The notes below the pieces were generated by a model that saw nothing but the letters and a program-made list of their open reading frames with translations, did not search any database and was not told where the DNA came from. DNA of 64,000 nucleotides, from positions 13,195,001-13,259,000 of the forward strand of contig JABWDB010000005.1 of the NCBI GenBank assembly GCA_019614645.1. The letters run 5' to 3'. Positions 25,401 to 35,690 of the stretch are shown here, one piece after another (position 1 is the first letter of the stretch; each line of letters begins with the position of its first letter). Source of the stretch: Stratiolaelaps scimitus (taxonomy: Eukaryota > Arthropoda > Arachnida > Mesostigmata > Laelapidae). The position numbers were made by a program, and so were the translations under genes.

Positions 25401-28400
25401 AACACATCGGAAGCGAACTGTCACTACCAGAAATCCAAGTACAGCTTCACCGGAGGGGTTGCAAATTTCGTCGAAGTTCAGAGGTACATATGTGTGCTCC
25501 CTTTTACGACCGTGGAACACGAACTGAGCCCTCGTCCGTAGTAGTTGAGAAAATAGAACTTGAAAACCAATCCCAGTCTATGCGTGGGTCAAGCCCAACG
25601 TATCTGTTGCCAGTGATTCTTTTTTACAATGCTGCCCAAATTACAACTTTAACAAGCATTTTCTTCCCACTATATATCTGCGTGTTGAATGTACCCGTGT
25701 CTATTTCACGCACCTGTTCGAGTTCATCGGCTGAGCTGCAGCTGAAGACACGGGTCTGCCCGACGAATGACAGAACCAAGGTGTCCTCACGCTGAGGAGG
25801 AGACGACGAGTCTCCTACACTTTCTGCAGCACCAGAAGCACTGGTCCCGTCGCCTGCTTCGGCCGAGCCAGTCGCCGCCGAAGCGGTGTTCGACTGAGAC
25901 GTCTGCAGACGTAACGGCCAAATGCCTTTGATGCCGCTAAGTTCGACGGAGGCTAATTCGTGGATTCCGATGCCATTCCGAATGATCCGGAGCGAGCCAC
26001 AAACGCCGGAGCCGGAGCACGTCACCAACTGCCCCTGGCCCTGTTGCGCACACGGCGGCGCACGGTGAAGCCAACACAATATCGAAATCGATTAGACAAA
26101 GCGTCAAATGACTGTCGGCGGTACCCGGCGAGACTCAAAGAAAAAACCACATACAAAAGAACACATATATATATATATATATATATTGTCCCTGGAAAAT
26201 CTACGTGCTAGCGATCATAGGGACGGCCGTACCTGTTTCTCGAGATCGACAACTACCATGTCGATAATAGGCCCTAGATTGGTGTAGCTTTCAAGGACCT
26301 CGACAAACGGTGTTTCCGGCCGAATTCGCACCAGCTGACTGTCGCCTAAACGCGACCCGACGAATACGACGCCGTTGTCTAGATACGACAGGGATTCCGC
26401 CATTGACACGTCACCCAACAGCTCGAGAGACAGTTTCGTTACGCGGTTGCCCTCACGGTGTAACACGAGGATAAAGATGCGTCCACAGTACCCTCCCAGA
26501 ATGTACCTGCGGCAATAAACCAGACAAGCACACGCAGCAAAACAGATGAGAGAACAGGATCGAGTGTGCTTGTGTGCAAACGCGTTTGGACCTAATGTAC
26601 CTGACGCTGAGATGGGAGAGCAGCATAGTTTGGATATTCTGCAAGGCTTCTTATAATTAGGAGGAAAAATGGCTTGATGCCGTCCGTACAGTAAACGGTC
26701 TCTCAGTTGTCAAGACAATCCTCCTCAAGTCGCTGAGAGAGGATTTTTACACGTGCTATCCCTCCAGAACAAAACTACAAGGTGGATGTATCACACTTTG
26801 AACTTGTTTTCACGCAACATCACGTTGTGACATAAGTGGCAGATGAGAACGACAATATTGTATTGGCTCGGACAAAGCCTGCGGTAGGTAAGACTTGCTC
26901 AAACGTTGTTTTAACTCAAAGGCCCTTATACCTGTTTGTGTCAATCTTGCAATGGCAGAGCATCTGTGTATTGAGCATCAGGGTTGGAGCGAGTGCAACG
27001 TAATCCGAACCCCAGTGGTAGACGATTGTCTCTCCGCCGACTGAAAATGCAAAGCGGTAAACGTGACTCAGCGTTAATACGGTAAAGGTTGATTGGTTTA
27101 TTAAAGGAACTGCAATTTTACGATGCTTAATTGTTAGGTACTTCCTCCAAGGCAATCAATACGAATGTAGAAAAATGTATATAATTGATTATTAGTTCAG
27201 AAGCCATTGATTCGCATCAGCTGTCGTGCCTTGAAGGAACCGTACGTAAAGAAGGTGTAGACATTTTTCAAATAAATTGATCTAAAAAAACATGCTCCCC
27301 TAAACTAGAAAAATTTTCTTCGGCGGAGCAAAGACACTTCACTATAGCGACGTTGTTGAGGAAAACGTCCATAGTAAGAAGAGAACAATACAGATGCATT
27401 CTTTGAAAGCTACCAATAATATTGAATAGACCACGGATCACGGTATTCTTCGCAAAGGTCAACACAAGGTACACCTGTCATTGCTCACCAATGATAACTC
27501 CGCACTCGGCGTCGTCGACTGGGATCAACATCTCGGCTTCACAGTCGAGGTTTCGTTGTGTCCAGGAACCTTTAACAAGCTCCTTCTCCCTAGGGGACAC
27601 ATCATAAAATAGCATCATACAATATCAGCTATGAATGAACCCTGAGGTGGGAAATCTGAGGGAGTAAGCTTAAATGTGAGCAACCATAACAGTTGAGCAC
27701 AACGATTTCTTCAGGAAAGCACGAGTAGACTAATGTAAGTATAACGGAAATAACAGCTGCATCGACTGATCGAGTGCCCCCTCACTCCAGAAGTACAACG
27801 ATTATAATTATTTCAAGTAGATAATCAAAGCACAATACTTTACATCTATGAAACGTAGATATTTTACAAAATAATGAATGCTTTGACAGCACAAGAATAA
27901 CGGGGAAACCACAGTCTTCACCTAGAAGAGCTCACCTGAGTGAAATGCAGTGTGTCTTCAAATGTCGGCTCAGCTGTTCCTCGTGGATGACTGCAAGGAT
28001 AGGTTGATCGCCGTGAGAACAGCTCGATCGAGCTCCACTGGCCGCGCTTGCGCCAGACGGTCCAGCGACCGAGGCGCTTCCGAGTGTTGGCAGTAGACAC
28101 ATGTCGACAATTTGGCTCTCCTCCATGCGAATGTTGTACGACCGTAACTCGCGGGCCTCCCGATTTAGAGGAATCACCTGCATTTTGGTGCAAGGGACTA
28201 GCGTTAAGTTGCGGATTGCTCAGGGTAAAGGGTAAAGCTTATTTAAGGAGCTGCATACAATGCTTAAGTTCTCTTATATGTCATGCAACGGGATTCGAAC
28301 CTGCGGTCTCTGGCTTTCTACAGCCAGAGACTCAGCAGTCCAAGCCACCGCGCTGACAGTGGGTGTAAGCTTGGCACAACAAAACGTCGTTTTCACGAAT

Positions 28401-30719
28401 GGGCAACAAATGTCAAAACATAGAAAGAAGTGCAATAGGGGAAAGGACGGGCGACGAGGCCGTTTTAAATGATGACAACTGTGGACTTAGAACTATTGCG
28501 CCAACTAGACAACGAATGATCAGGAGGAGAACTTGGCTGACTCGACTCAACCAAGCACTTGGCATGTTCTGGTGAGTACTCTCGTTGGCGGGTACGGATT
28601 GATACGGGTAAGTACATCGATTTCGCCCGTTTCGCACATGTTGTGAATGCCATAGAGAACATAGGTGTCAACTAGAGGTGGTACGAATCCAGCTAGTATT
28701 GTCATCACCTTCTTCTATCGCGCCATATTTCATTCAAGGTGGATTACCCCAATCGTATCGAATCCTCAAAGGACACATGTGGACCGATGCAGGGATAAAA
28801 GGCTTATTAATTATGTTTGTTTACAAGTGGGAGCGGTGCCTCATCGAGGAGCCTTTCTCGGAAAGTCCTAGCATGACTTGATTTTTCAGGAAATTGAGCA
28901 CGGCTATAATGAAATCGTGCCTTGCCATAGGGATCGTTGAATATTCTTCTCCATATCTATCACTGAAAGCAAAACACAGAGGTTTTTGCTTGAATTAGAG
29001 AATTGCCTAGTTGTTGCCTAGTTGTCGTATCGGCCTCCGAAACCTGAGTGCGAGGTGTACCTTTAGCAAGCCGTCGTACAGACGAAGTGCGATCAATCGG
29101 GCTCTGGGCTGATCAATAACAACGAGATTACCGGCCTCCGAAGGCCGCGCGTACTGGTCCATAACGCAGCCGTGCGCACGTGTGATGACCTCGAAGACAT
29201 CTCCAGATTCTTCACTTTGGATTTCAACAATGGCGACATTGTATTTGTCTGTGAGGAAGAACAAAAGATCTTTCTGCTCGCCGGGATAGCGAAGTTTTTT
29301 CATCACCGAAATACGTCCATTGATGTTCACCTGAATAGTATCACCAAGAGAAGATATCTATATTAGAGAACACAGCGGGTACAACTTTTTTTTTCAGCAT
29401 CTATGTAAGTGAACCAATATAGTAGTGTGCGACAACAGCCAGCGATGCTAGATGACTACATACGGCATAATCACCCACCGCCGATGAGCAGATGGATATA
29501 TCGTAAAACAAGATATATGCTACAGGCAATATTTAGCAGACCAGGCACATACAATGATATATACGAAACATAACATGGCGCGAAAGACACATGATATCCC
29601 TTCTAGCATTAGGGCTGGCACATTGCACGCTGGAACCACCACCATGTTATCGCGGTAAATATCGACTTCTGGCTATATTCTAGCTAAACAAACGACAATA
29701 ATAAAAATATATGGAGCATCGTACCTCTTTGATTGGCTTGAGGCCATCGACGGTTATGGTGGATATTTCAAGGCGGGTATTCTTCGCAACAATCAGGTTT
29801 CGCTCTGTCGGTGAGGTGAAGTTACCTGCCAATGAAAAAAAACGTTAGTATGATTCTCCTCGCAAAACAGACAGACACCACATTGTTACACGATCACTCC
29901 CCATACAACAAATGCCTACTAAAATCATATAGTAGTTGAGGATTCATGTGACTAACAACTCAAGCGCATGCAACAAAACTAACTCACGCCTGATATCTGC
30001 ACAGATGACATTCGATTCAGAAGGGTATCTGCATCACAGTCGACGTAACAGTTTGTGGGTCGTTACAAGAAAGAAATTTCCTCAATTGCTCCAAATGAAA
30101 TGCTGGCTACCTCTATCCTCTACCCAACGATTGCAGATGGCCACACGCCGAGAAACCTACCTGGGTTATTATTATACACTGTACAATGGGTGATTACCTT
30201 TCGTATTTGTTCTCCATTGTTCAGGTAAATAAATCGATAAAGCATGCGGTAAATACTTTTGTAATAAAAACGGTTGTATCACAAATACACACTGTTGTAT
30301 CGCGGACCAAAAAGCAATCTCATCCCCGGGGCTGTTCCACCACAACATAGCTAATATTCAATTATTCAACTGACAACATTTTCACCTTAAAGCGGCAGAA
30401 ATTAGACGAATTTTTCTGTCGAGTAGTCCCGTGAGTGTGGTCGAAAAATAATTACGAACGAAGGAAAATTAGATGTCGACGTCGCTTCCCTGTGCGTGGT
30501 GTGTGCGTGTGTCATTTACTATACGTGTTGGCCGTGAAGCGTTTACGCTGGTCGGGTGGAGGGCACTTCGTGGTTCACCCAGGATGAGCTTCGTGACGCA
30601 ACGTAAATTCACCCACCCGCCAGCGCCCGTGTCAATCAATCAATCAAAATCAACTAACCTGTAACCGATGCGGTGACTGCTGTCGGCTTGTGAGCCGTAA
30701 CAATGTAATTGTACGACAT
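19499..30719 (-). CDS. DDB1: DNA damage-binding protein 1, 19 coding exons
   Basis: DDB1 is the adaptor of CUL4-RING ubiquitin ligases in the nucleus and cytoplasm. It links CUL4 to DCAF substrate receptors and acts in UV-damage recognition with DDB2. Exons, 5' to 3': 30719-30659, 29825-29725, 29330-29061, 28177-27936, 27589-27489, 27040-26932, 26506-26233, 26040-25714, 25374-25321, 24693-24521, 24319-24166, 23849-23653, 23366-23282, 22944-22774, 22305-22160, 21761-21617, 20964-20515, 20274-19885, 19675-19499. All 18 introns are GT-AG and every phase joins, giving 1208 codons plus TAA. The protein starts [15 protein letters not shown] and ends VEDLTRIH, like animal DDB1. Three beta-propellers and the C-terminal helical domain are represented ([65 protein letters not shown]). 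Human DDB1 is 1140 residues; the excess is Ser/Ala/Gly-rich insertion in exons 4, 8 and 15-16. Gene and exon structure are firm; UTR ends are not determined. Confidence 0.97.
22579..22663. repeat. Near-perfect 36-bp-arm hairpin in DDB1 intron 14
   Basis: Arms 22579-22614 and 22628-22663 are reverse complements at 35 of 36 positions (single G/C mismatch), closed by a 13-nt loop. The shared arm begins AGACCACCTCTGCTGTGG. It lies well inside the intron between DDB1 exons 14 and 15, on neither splice site, and would fold in transcripts of either strand. Near-perfect pairing is unlike most animal miRNA precursors, which carry bulges; it better fits a recent inverted duplication, a hairpin siRNA precursor or a tiny foldback element. 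Confidence 0.85.
23541..23600 (-). mobile_element. SINE family A, 3' tail fragment
   Basis: The fragment shares TAAAGCTTTATTGGTTTATTA and the AAGGAGCTGCAATTT block with the other family A copies (plus-strand view), but not the tRNA-like head. It lies in DDB1 intron 12, about 50 nt downstream of the exon 12 donor, on the same strand as the gene. Confidence 0.6.
24856..25170. repeat. Imperfect tandem duplication in DDB1 intron 9
   Basis: The blocks GGAGCC(G)AGGCTCCTGCCGAC, TGACGTCTCAGAAACTCCCG and ATATC(A/G)CGAG(A/C)GGGA occur in the same order at about 24856-24963 and 25057-25170, roughly 200 bp apart. The G+C-rich start of each copy is itself near-palindromic (GGAGCC...GGCTCC). The copies have diverged by several substitutions and small gaps. 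The whole duplication lies between the exon 9 donor and exon 10 acceptor, so it does not touch coding sequence. Confidence 0.75.
27081..27133 (-). mobile_element. SINE family A, 3' tail fragment
   Basis: GGTAAAGG, TTGGTTTATTAAAGGA and CTGCAATTTTA match the tail of the other family A copies (plus-strand view). The fragment lies in DDB1 intron 5 and ends about 40 nt upstream of the exon 6 acceptor, on the gene's strand. Confidence 0.6.
28223..28357 (-). mobile_element. tRNA-derived SINE, family A, copy 2
   Basis: This is a full-length-looking copy closely matching 14629-14760. On the minus strand it has A-box-like TGGCTTGGACTGCTGAG, an anticodon-arm-like stem CTCTGGCT/AGCCAGAG, B-box GGTTCGAATCC, the body, and a tail ending CTTTACCCTTTACCC. 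It sits in DDB1 intron 3 in the same orientation as the gene, with its pyrimidine-rich tail about 45 nt upstream of the exon 4 acceptor. Compared with copy 1 it lacks part of the AATAAA tail segment. Confidence 0.82.
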
Positions 30720-30968
30720 TTTACCACAGCCGCCGTCCCGAGAGAGCTCGTTTCTCGCTAACAAACACGTTTAACTTGATCTGCTGCTGGTGTCTTTGCT
30801 GCAGTTGGGCTGCTGCTGCTTCCGTGTGTTTTTTTTCTTGCAGCAAAATACGATCGCACTCTCATCAGTCGTAATCCGCAAAAACACAACAGATAAAACA
30901 TAAACAGACGGACGCATAGAAGTACAGACCTGACCGTAGCGGGCACAACAATGATTTCACCTGGTTGT

Positions 30969-31014
30969 TTTCTCTCTCTCTCTCTCTATCTCTCGCTCTC
31001 TCTCTCTCTCTCTC
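30969..31014. promoter_or_regulatory. CT/GA tract upstream of DDB1 start
   Basis: An interrupted (CT)n run begins about 250 bp upstream of the DDB1 ATG and reads as (GA)n on the gene's strand. GA-rich repeats near arthropod promoters can bind GAGA-type factors or keep chromatin open; that role is inference here. No TATA box or initiator could be assigned, so the transcription start is not fixed. Confidence 0.3.
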
Positions 31015-31195
31015 ACACCAAACGAATGAATGGATGCTTTTCGGCGCGCGGTCAACATCCGCAACGCGTTCCATTCGATGGTTATGTTTAGTTTGCGCCA
31101 AGACAATTTTTTCTTTGAAGAAGTTGGCAGAGCAATGTCATACACAGACACCAGCAGTAATGCTGGTGGTATTTAGTATTCTCTGTCCGCGGTCG

Positions 31196-31230
31196 TGGTA
31201 CCGTGGACGTTAAGAGGGTTAGCCCGAAAT
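31196..31230 (+). repeat. Dispersed repeat family B, core fragment
   Basis: The block GGTACCGTGGACGTTAA followed by GGTTAGCCCG is the same core as at 3094-3120 and, inverted, at 49265-49310. The fragment stops there and is followed by repeat C sequence. Confidence 0.5.
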
Positions 31231-31249
31231 AGTTCAGTATTCGCCTGAT

Positions 31250-31372
31250 AATGAACACCCTTTGAACTGGCCTTCTGTCAGTTGTTCCCCCCTATGCGGC
31301 GACAGGTCTTGCTTTTTAGATTCTTCTCGGCCTTTAGGTATCACTACGAGGACATGTCAGGGCCACCTTCAC
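31250..31372 (+). repeat. Dispersed repeat C, copy 1
   Basis: The segment AGGTATCACTACGAGGACAT...CAGGGCCACCTT is shared with 48572-48615 with few differences. Weaker similarity (CAGTTGTTCCCC against CAGCTGTTCCCC) extends about 80 bp upstream in both. In both places the repeat lies within a few hundred bases of a family B core, so the two may belong to one larger element. In the second copy it is read within an open frame attached to a transposase-like segment. Confidence 0.5.
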
Positions 31373-31953
31373 TCTAGTTTTCAATCGTCATCCCTGGCAA
31401 AAATCGTCTTTCGAGTCGAGAATTCGTCTTGAACTGTCGGACTCGCACACAATAATACGTCGGACCTCGTGTTCTTCTCGGGCATTGTTTGGCACTATTG
31501 CCGTATTGCTGCACACCGTAGCTTGCGTGAGCCTGCGCAGCTCAATCGGCGTCCTCGTCCACGGCGGCACATAACATTTCGAGCATTGCGCGCTCGATCT
31601 GGCACAGCGGCATCCAGTTGCCGGGCTTTCGTGTTCCACAATTGGACGGGACCCACAGGCGGACAGGCAAGCTTGATCGCGGCTCGAGTGCAGCAGACAG
31701 AGCGCAGGCGAGAACATAATAGTACTTTTTTTCTCATTTTAGTAGGCTGATCCATGAATTTGCCGTCTAGAGAGTAAAACAATCGTTTAGGGAAAAATCT
31801 TGATGAATTTATTCAATATGTTCTCCATGAAACTCAATGCTGCTTCTAGTCCAGCGATCCTCAAGTGATCGTTCTACCAGACACAGGGCAGTCGAGCGCA
31901 CAGTTTTATACGACGGCGGACTCTTCGTAAACTGCATCTGACCTCATTTTTAT

Positions 31954-32539
31954 CTAGCTTGCACCACAACCCTCAAAGTAGTAGTGTTTAATAGCGGCCC
32001 GAAGCTCGTGACACATCTGTTGTATCGCGAAATACCTACATTGAAAGAAGAACAAATAACCGTCTCTTACGGTAGCATGAGAGAAAAATCATCCTCCGTT
32101 TTATTGTCAACACCAATATGTATCAGCGACTAATGACCTAAACAACGGAATCGTATTCAGCCTTACCCCACATTCTCTTTCCCCAAAAGTGCAAGTCATC
32201 ACTGGAGACCTCCGATCGAGTTGGCATGTCGATGTCTAACTTCATCGTGTTGTCCGACTCGGGAATCAATACAGTAGTCCTGCACACACCATGGTCGCAA
32301 CAGCGGCGGCACCACTCGAATCGACACCCCACGACAAATGTCCTGTTCGGCCTGTTTCGTCAACGAGAGCGCCTTTTCGAGGTCGAACAGGCCGCGGGAT
32401 CTTTTCATTAGGCACGTCAGCGATCATCATCGACACTGCCACCTGGTCCAAATTGAATTTATCAAATACACAGTTCTGCCAGATACCCAAAAGAGCCATC
32501 GCGTACTCTGCGACGCCTTCGTCGGGTCGGAATGAGCCA
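31954..32539 (-). pseudogene. Frame-broken conserved-looking gene fragment
   Basis: Two exon-like blocks on the minus strand. Block 1 (32539-32167) follows an acceptor TTTATTTCAG and reads GVAEYAMALLGIWQNCVFDK...SMMIADVPNE. It then shifts frame to RSRGLFDLEKALSLTKQAEQ...VPPLLRPW, and shifts again to TTVLIPESDNTMKLDIDMP...SSDDLHFWGKRM. It ends near a GTAAGG donor. Block 2 (32035-31954) follows TTCAATGTAG and reads YFAIQQMCHELRAAIKHYYF to a TAG stop. The two frame changes lie at a short A run and a TG repeat. The composition is strongly protein-like, but I cannot name the family. DDB1, 1.2 kb away, has no frameshifts, so decay is likelier than poor sequence, though local assembly indels remain possible. 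Confidence 0.5.
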
Positions 32540-32999
32540 CTGAAATAAATCCGCCCGTGCAGCTGTTAGCCCGGATCTAGTGATGAATATCGTACGTTAA
32601 AGTATCACTGATGTATCATGCAGCGGCATTTCGCTCCACTCATCCACGTTCGCCGCTCAGCGCTCCATGGAGTTATATTGGACGAAACCATCGGACACCC
32701 CAGACACATTAACAATAATGAAAGCTTCAGACTATCTGAAGAGTAAGCTTGGCTATGAGCGATAAACATGTTCAGTTGACGTGTTCACCGATTTCGTAAA
32801 ATAACTCAGTCACCCAGTTTAACTGCATGATATTTAGTGTAAAATAGCTTCTTATTGAATGTACAACAAACTCTATTATCCAGTGGACAGTCAGATAACT
32901 GGCGTGTACAGCGCGTGACACATAACAACACAATTTGAACGATTTTCATCACCTGGCGGTGATTTGTTTACGACCAGACGGAACTTGTGCAAGTATCCA

Positions 33000-34100
33000 T
33001 AGCTTACAATAGCTGAAATCGTTGCTGCAACAAAATTCATCCATGAACTACATAATATTTACGTACAAGTTCTGTCAGCGGTCAAATCTCCGTAAACACA
33101 TTATTTTTAACACGGATACAAACGGAAGCGAAGTCATTTTAGTAACTCTGCTGATCATCGATACACATATTCATCATGTAATACTGTTCGAAACTGATTT
33201 AATTAATTAAAGGTTAATTAATTCATCCTGTCAGTTGACCGCAAATGGCAATTAGCTTGACCGGCCGTTGAGATCATATCTTGTCCCCGACTCGACGGAT
33301 GTGTATGCTCATTCCGTCCTCTCAAGAATCTACATCATACTTCTACCTGTGAGCGAATTGCATAAAACGCATAAAACATAAATGGGCAAGGGAAGAACGT
33401 AAGATACATGGTTCAGGTGTGCAGATTAATCATTGTTGCCACTGAATGAATTAACTCGAACTTAGAACTTGGGGAACTAACTAGATAAAGAGCCACTGGC
33501 GCGTCACTTTGATCCAATATGTTCGTCGCAGGTTGCTACAATTCATATTCATATAATATTGCTTACACAAGCAACTGTTTCGTTGAAACTTTTCCGTTCT
33601 TTAGTAGGCATTATGTCAGGCGCGTAATGCGTCTCGCTTATCTTTCGTTGTAGTTATTACTCGAAACAGCATTGAATAGTGCAATCGTCCTCGGGCCAGT
33701 GGCCACCAATCAAATGACGATCGCTTCCGCCAGACACGACCAGCTCATGGTACTAACTCGAACATTATAAAATATTTTTAAAAGAGATTCCTCCCCCCGC
33801 TTGGACAGCCAACCATATACGACATCGAAACATGTCCTCATCACAGATGATTGGTTTTTTTCGCCTCAGTAACCTGAGTATGCCTTTATCCCAGAGCTGG
33901 CTAGCGAAAGCGTTTTTTTCCCATCATCTTTAACTAAGATCCGGAAAAGGTCACCCCCAGGTGTGACTTATCATTGCGAACTTCCGCCTCAACCAGCTTC
34001 CGAAAGAGGAGCCCGCCAAATCGCCCACTCGCCATGTGTGAACCCTGCAGTTTTCTAATTAATCGATATCTACCCGTGGTCCCGGATCACACTGAATATA
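33000..34100. other. Non-coding stretch between gene fragments
   Basis: No conserved frame was seen on either strand. Sequence is mostly unique and AT-rich. It would be intron sequence if the coding-like blocks at 31954-32539 and 34170-34570 belong to one gene. Confidence 0.3.
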
Positions 34101-34169
34101 ATAATAGAATAGTCTGTATGTGTGCATAACGATCAACTTAGCTTAAATATTGCCATCGGTTTAATGTAA

Positions 34170-34570
34170 AATTGTTTAATCATGGACCATACACTCGTCG
34201 TCTCACTTCTGGCGTTTGCATCAAGGGACCATCAAGAGAGGTTTCATACGCCTCCATCAAGCAGCCCTCCATCGAGTGTGGTGTCCAACTACTGCTCGAA
34301 TGAGAGGTTGAATATAGTAAGCGCCAAGTTACTGAGTGTTGTGACAAGACCAACAGGCAAATAAAGGTAACCACGGCTCTTTGGACATGTTGTTCCCGGA
34401 CTCATTTTTCGCTCTATCGACATCGATTCTCACCGCTTATGACAAGGTGAGTGTCTCCAGTGGGCTGTCCCGTTGTTCGAAACGCGCATCGACTCCGCAG
34501 AAAAATATGGAGCTAGTCCAGTTCGGTATCAGCGCTCTCGATCAGCTCAGGGACAATAATCACCAGTAAA
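34170..34570 (-). pseudogene. Possible further fragment of a decayed gene
   Basis: The minus strand gives protein-like stretches in two frames: LVIIVPELIESADTELD near 34565-34515 and, after a frame change, a stretch ending YLYLPVGLVTTLSNLALTIF near 34365-34305. Stops interrupt each frame. Short plus-strand open frames cover the same interval, so the coding strand is not certain. It lies on the same side as the frame-broken fragment at 31954-32539 and could be its 5' part, but the link is inference only. Confidence 0.25.
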
Positions 34571-35677
34571 GCCCTCCTCTATTCAGGCGGATGTTCTTAG
34601 ATGTATTTCACGTTCAGCGGGTGATATAATTGTAGCACGATTTTATAATTGGACTAATAAATGCAACACAGCGTTAATTCGTAGAATGACTACGGCCGCT
34701 CAGCTGATGGAGAACGATTCGTAGACACAGTCGTTATCGTTAATTCAAAACACACCGAGTTATTTCGAATTATTAGAATTTCTCACATTCTCTCGATCAA
34801 TTCGGCGAATATTATATTTTTGTCTAATTTCAGCAAAAAAACTTGGCAATCAAGAGACAATTTAATTCATAACTTAAACAATATAATGATAGGGTAATCG
34901 TGACCACGGTGAATTACCGTTTGCTTTCGAATTTCCGGCTACCTGAGGGCAATAATTTATTTGTCTATTCATAGCATGCGTTGGCATCGTCATATCGATG
35001 TTAAACGAATGAATCATTAAGGACATGTAAGTCCACATCAGATCTGTCTCTATTCGGTGAATTTTACATTGGCTAGCTAGCGAGATCTCCTTTATAAACT
35101 AGGACCATTATTAAATTTCGCTGAAAGTTTACCTGTGGTCAAATTAGACACCCCCGCAATAGAATAGGTACCCAGTGGCCGACATGCAAGATAAGCTTGT
35201 CCTGTGTGGCTATTTAAAGTTTGGTTGAAATTGGGTAAATTGACACATTGATTATTTTTGTTTTCTGAGAATTCTAGTTCCAGCTGTAAGGTTGTATCAA
35301 ACAGCACAATAAACTATGAATTTAATTGTTTAGACGACTGTTAATTTGTGCGGTAAATAGAACTTCTTTCAAAAAAAAACATATAATGAAATAAACCTTA
35401 GTTTAGCGTCAAATGAAGCGTTTGTAGTTTTTGGATTTGGGTTGTTATACTAGTATTATATTAATATATTTATTTTATTATTATTATGAGAGATAATATA
35501 TATAATGGTATATGATAAATTATTTAGTTTTAAAGAAATGTTTATTTCCTAATATCATCGTTGTTCATCCTCTTTATCGCAGGGATACTGTATTTACCAA
35601 ACAAGCAACGTTTCAACAAAACATGATAATGAGTTCTCTCGTCTGCATGTTGTTCTATTGAACGAAACTGATTTCAG

Positions 35678-35690
35678 GTGATTCACTACA
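35678..35690 (+). promoter_or_regulatory. Probable MOSMO 5' UTR exon start
   Basis: A good splice acceptor (GATTTCAG) ends 13 nt before the MOSMO start codon. This suggests a non-coding first exon upstream that I cannot place. Alternatively transcription starts nearby and the AG is incidental. Confidence 0.35.
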
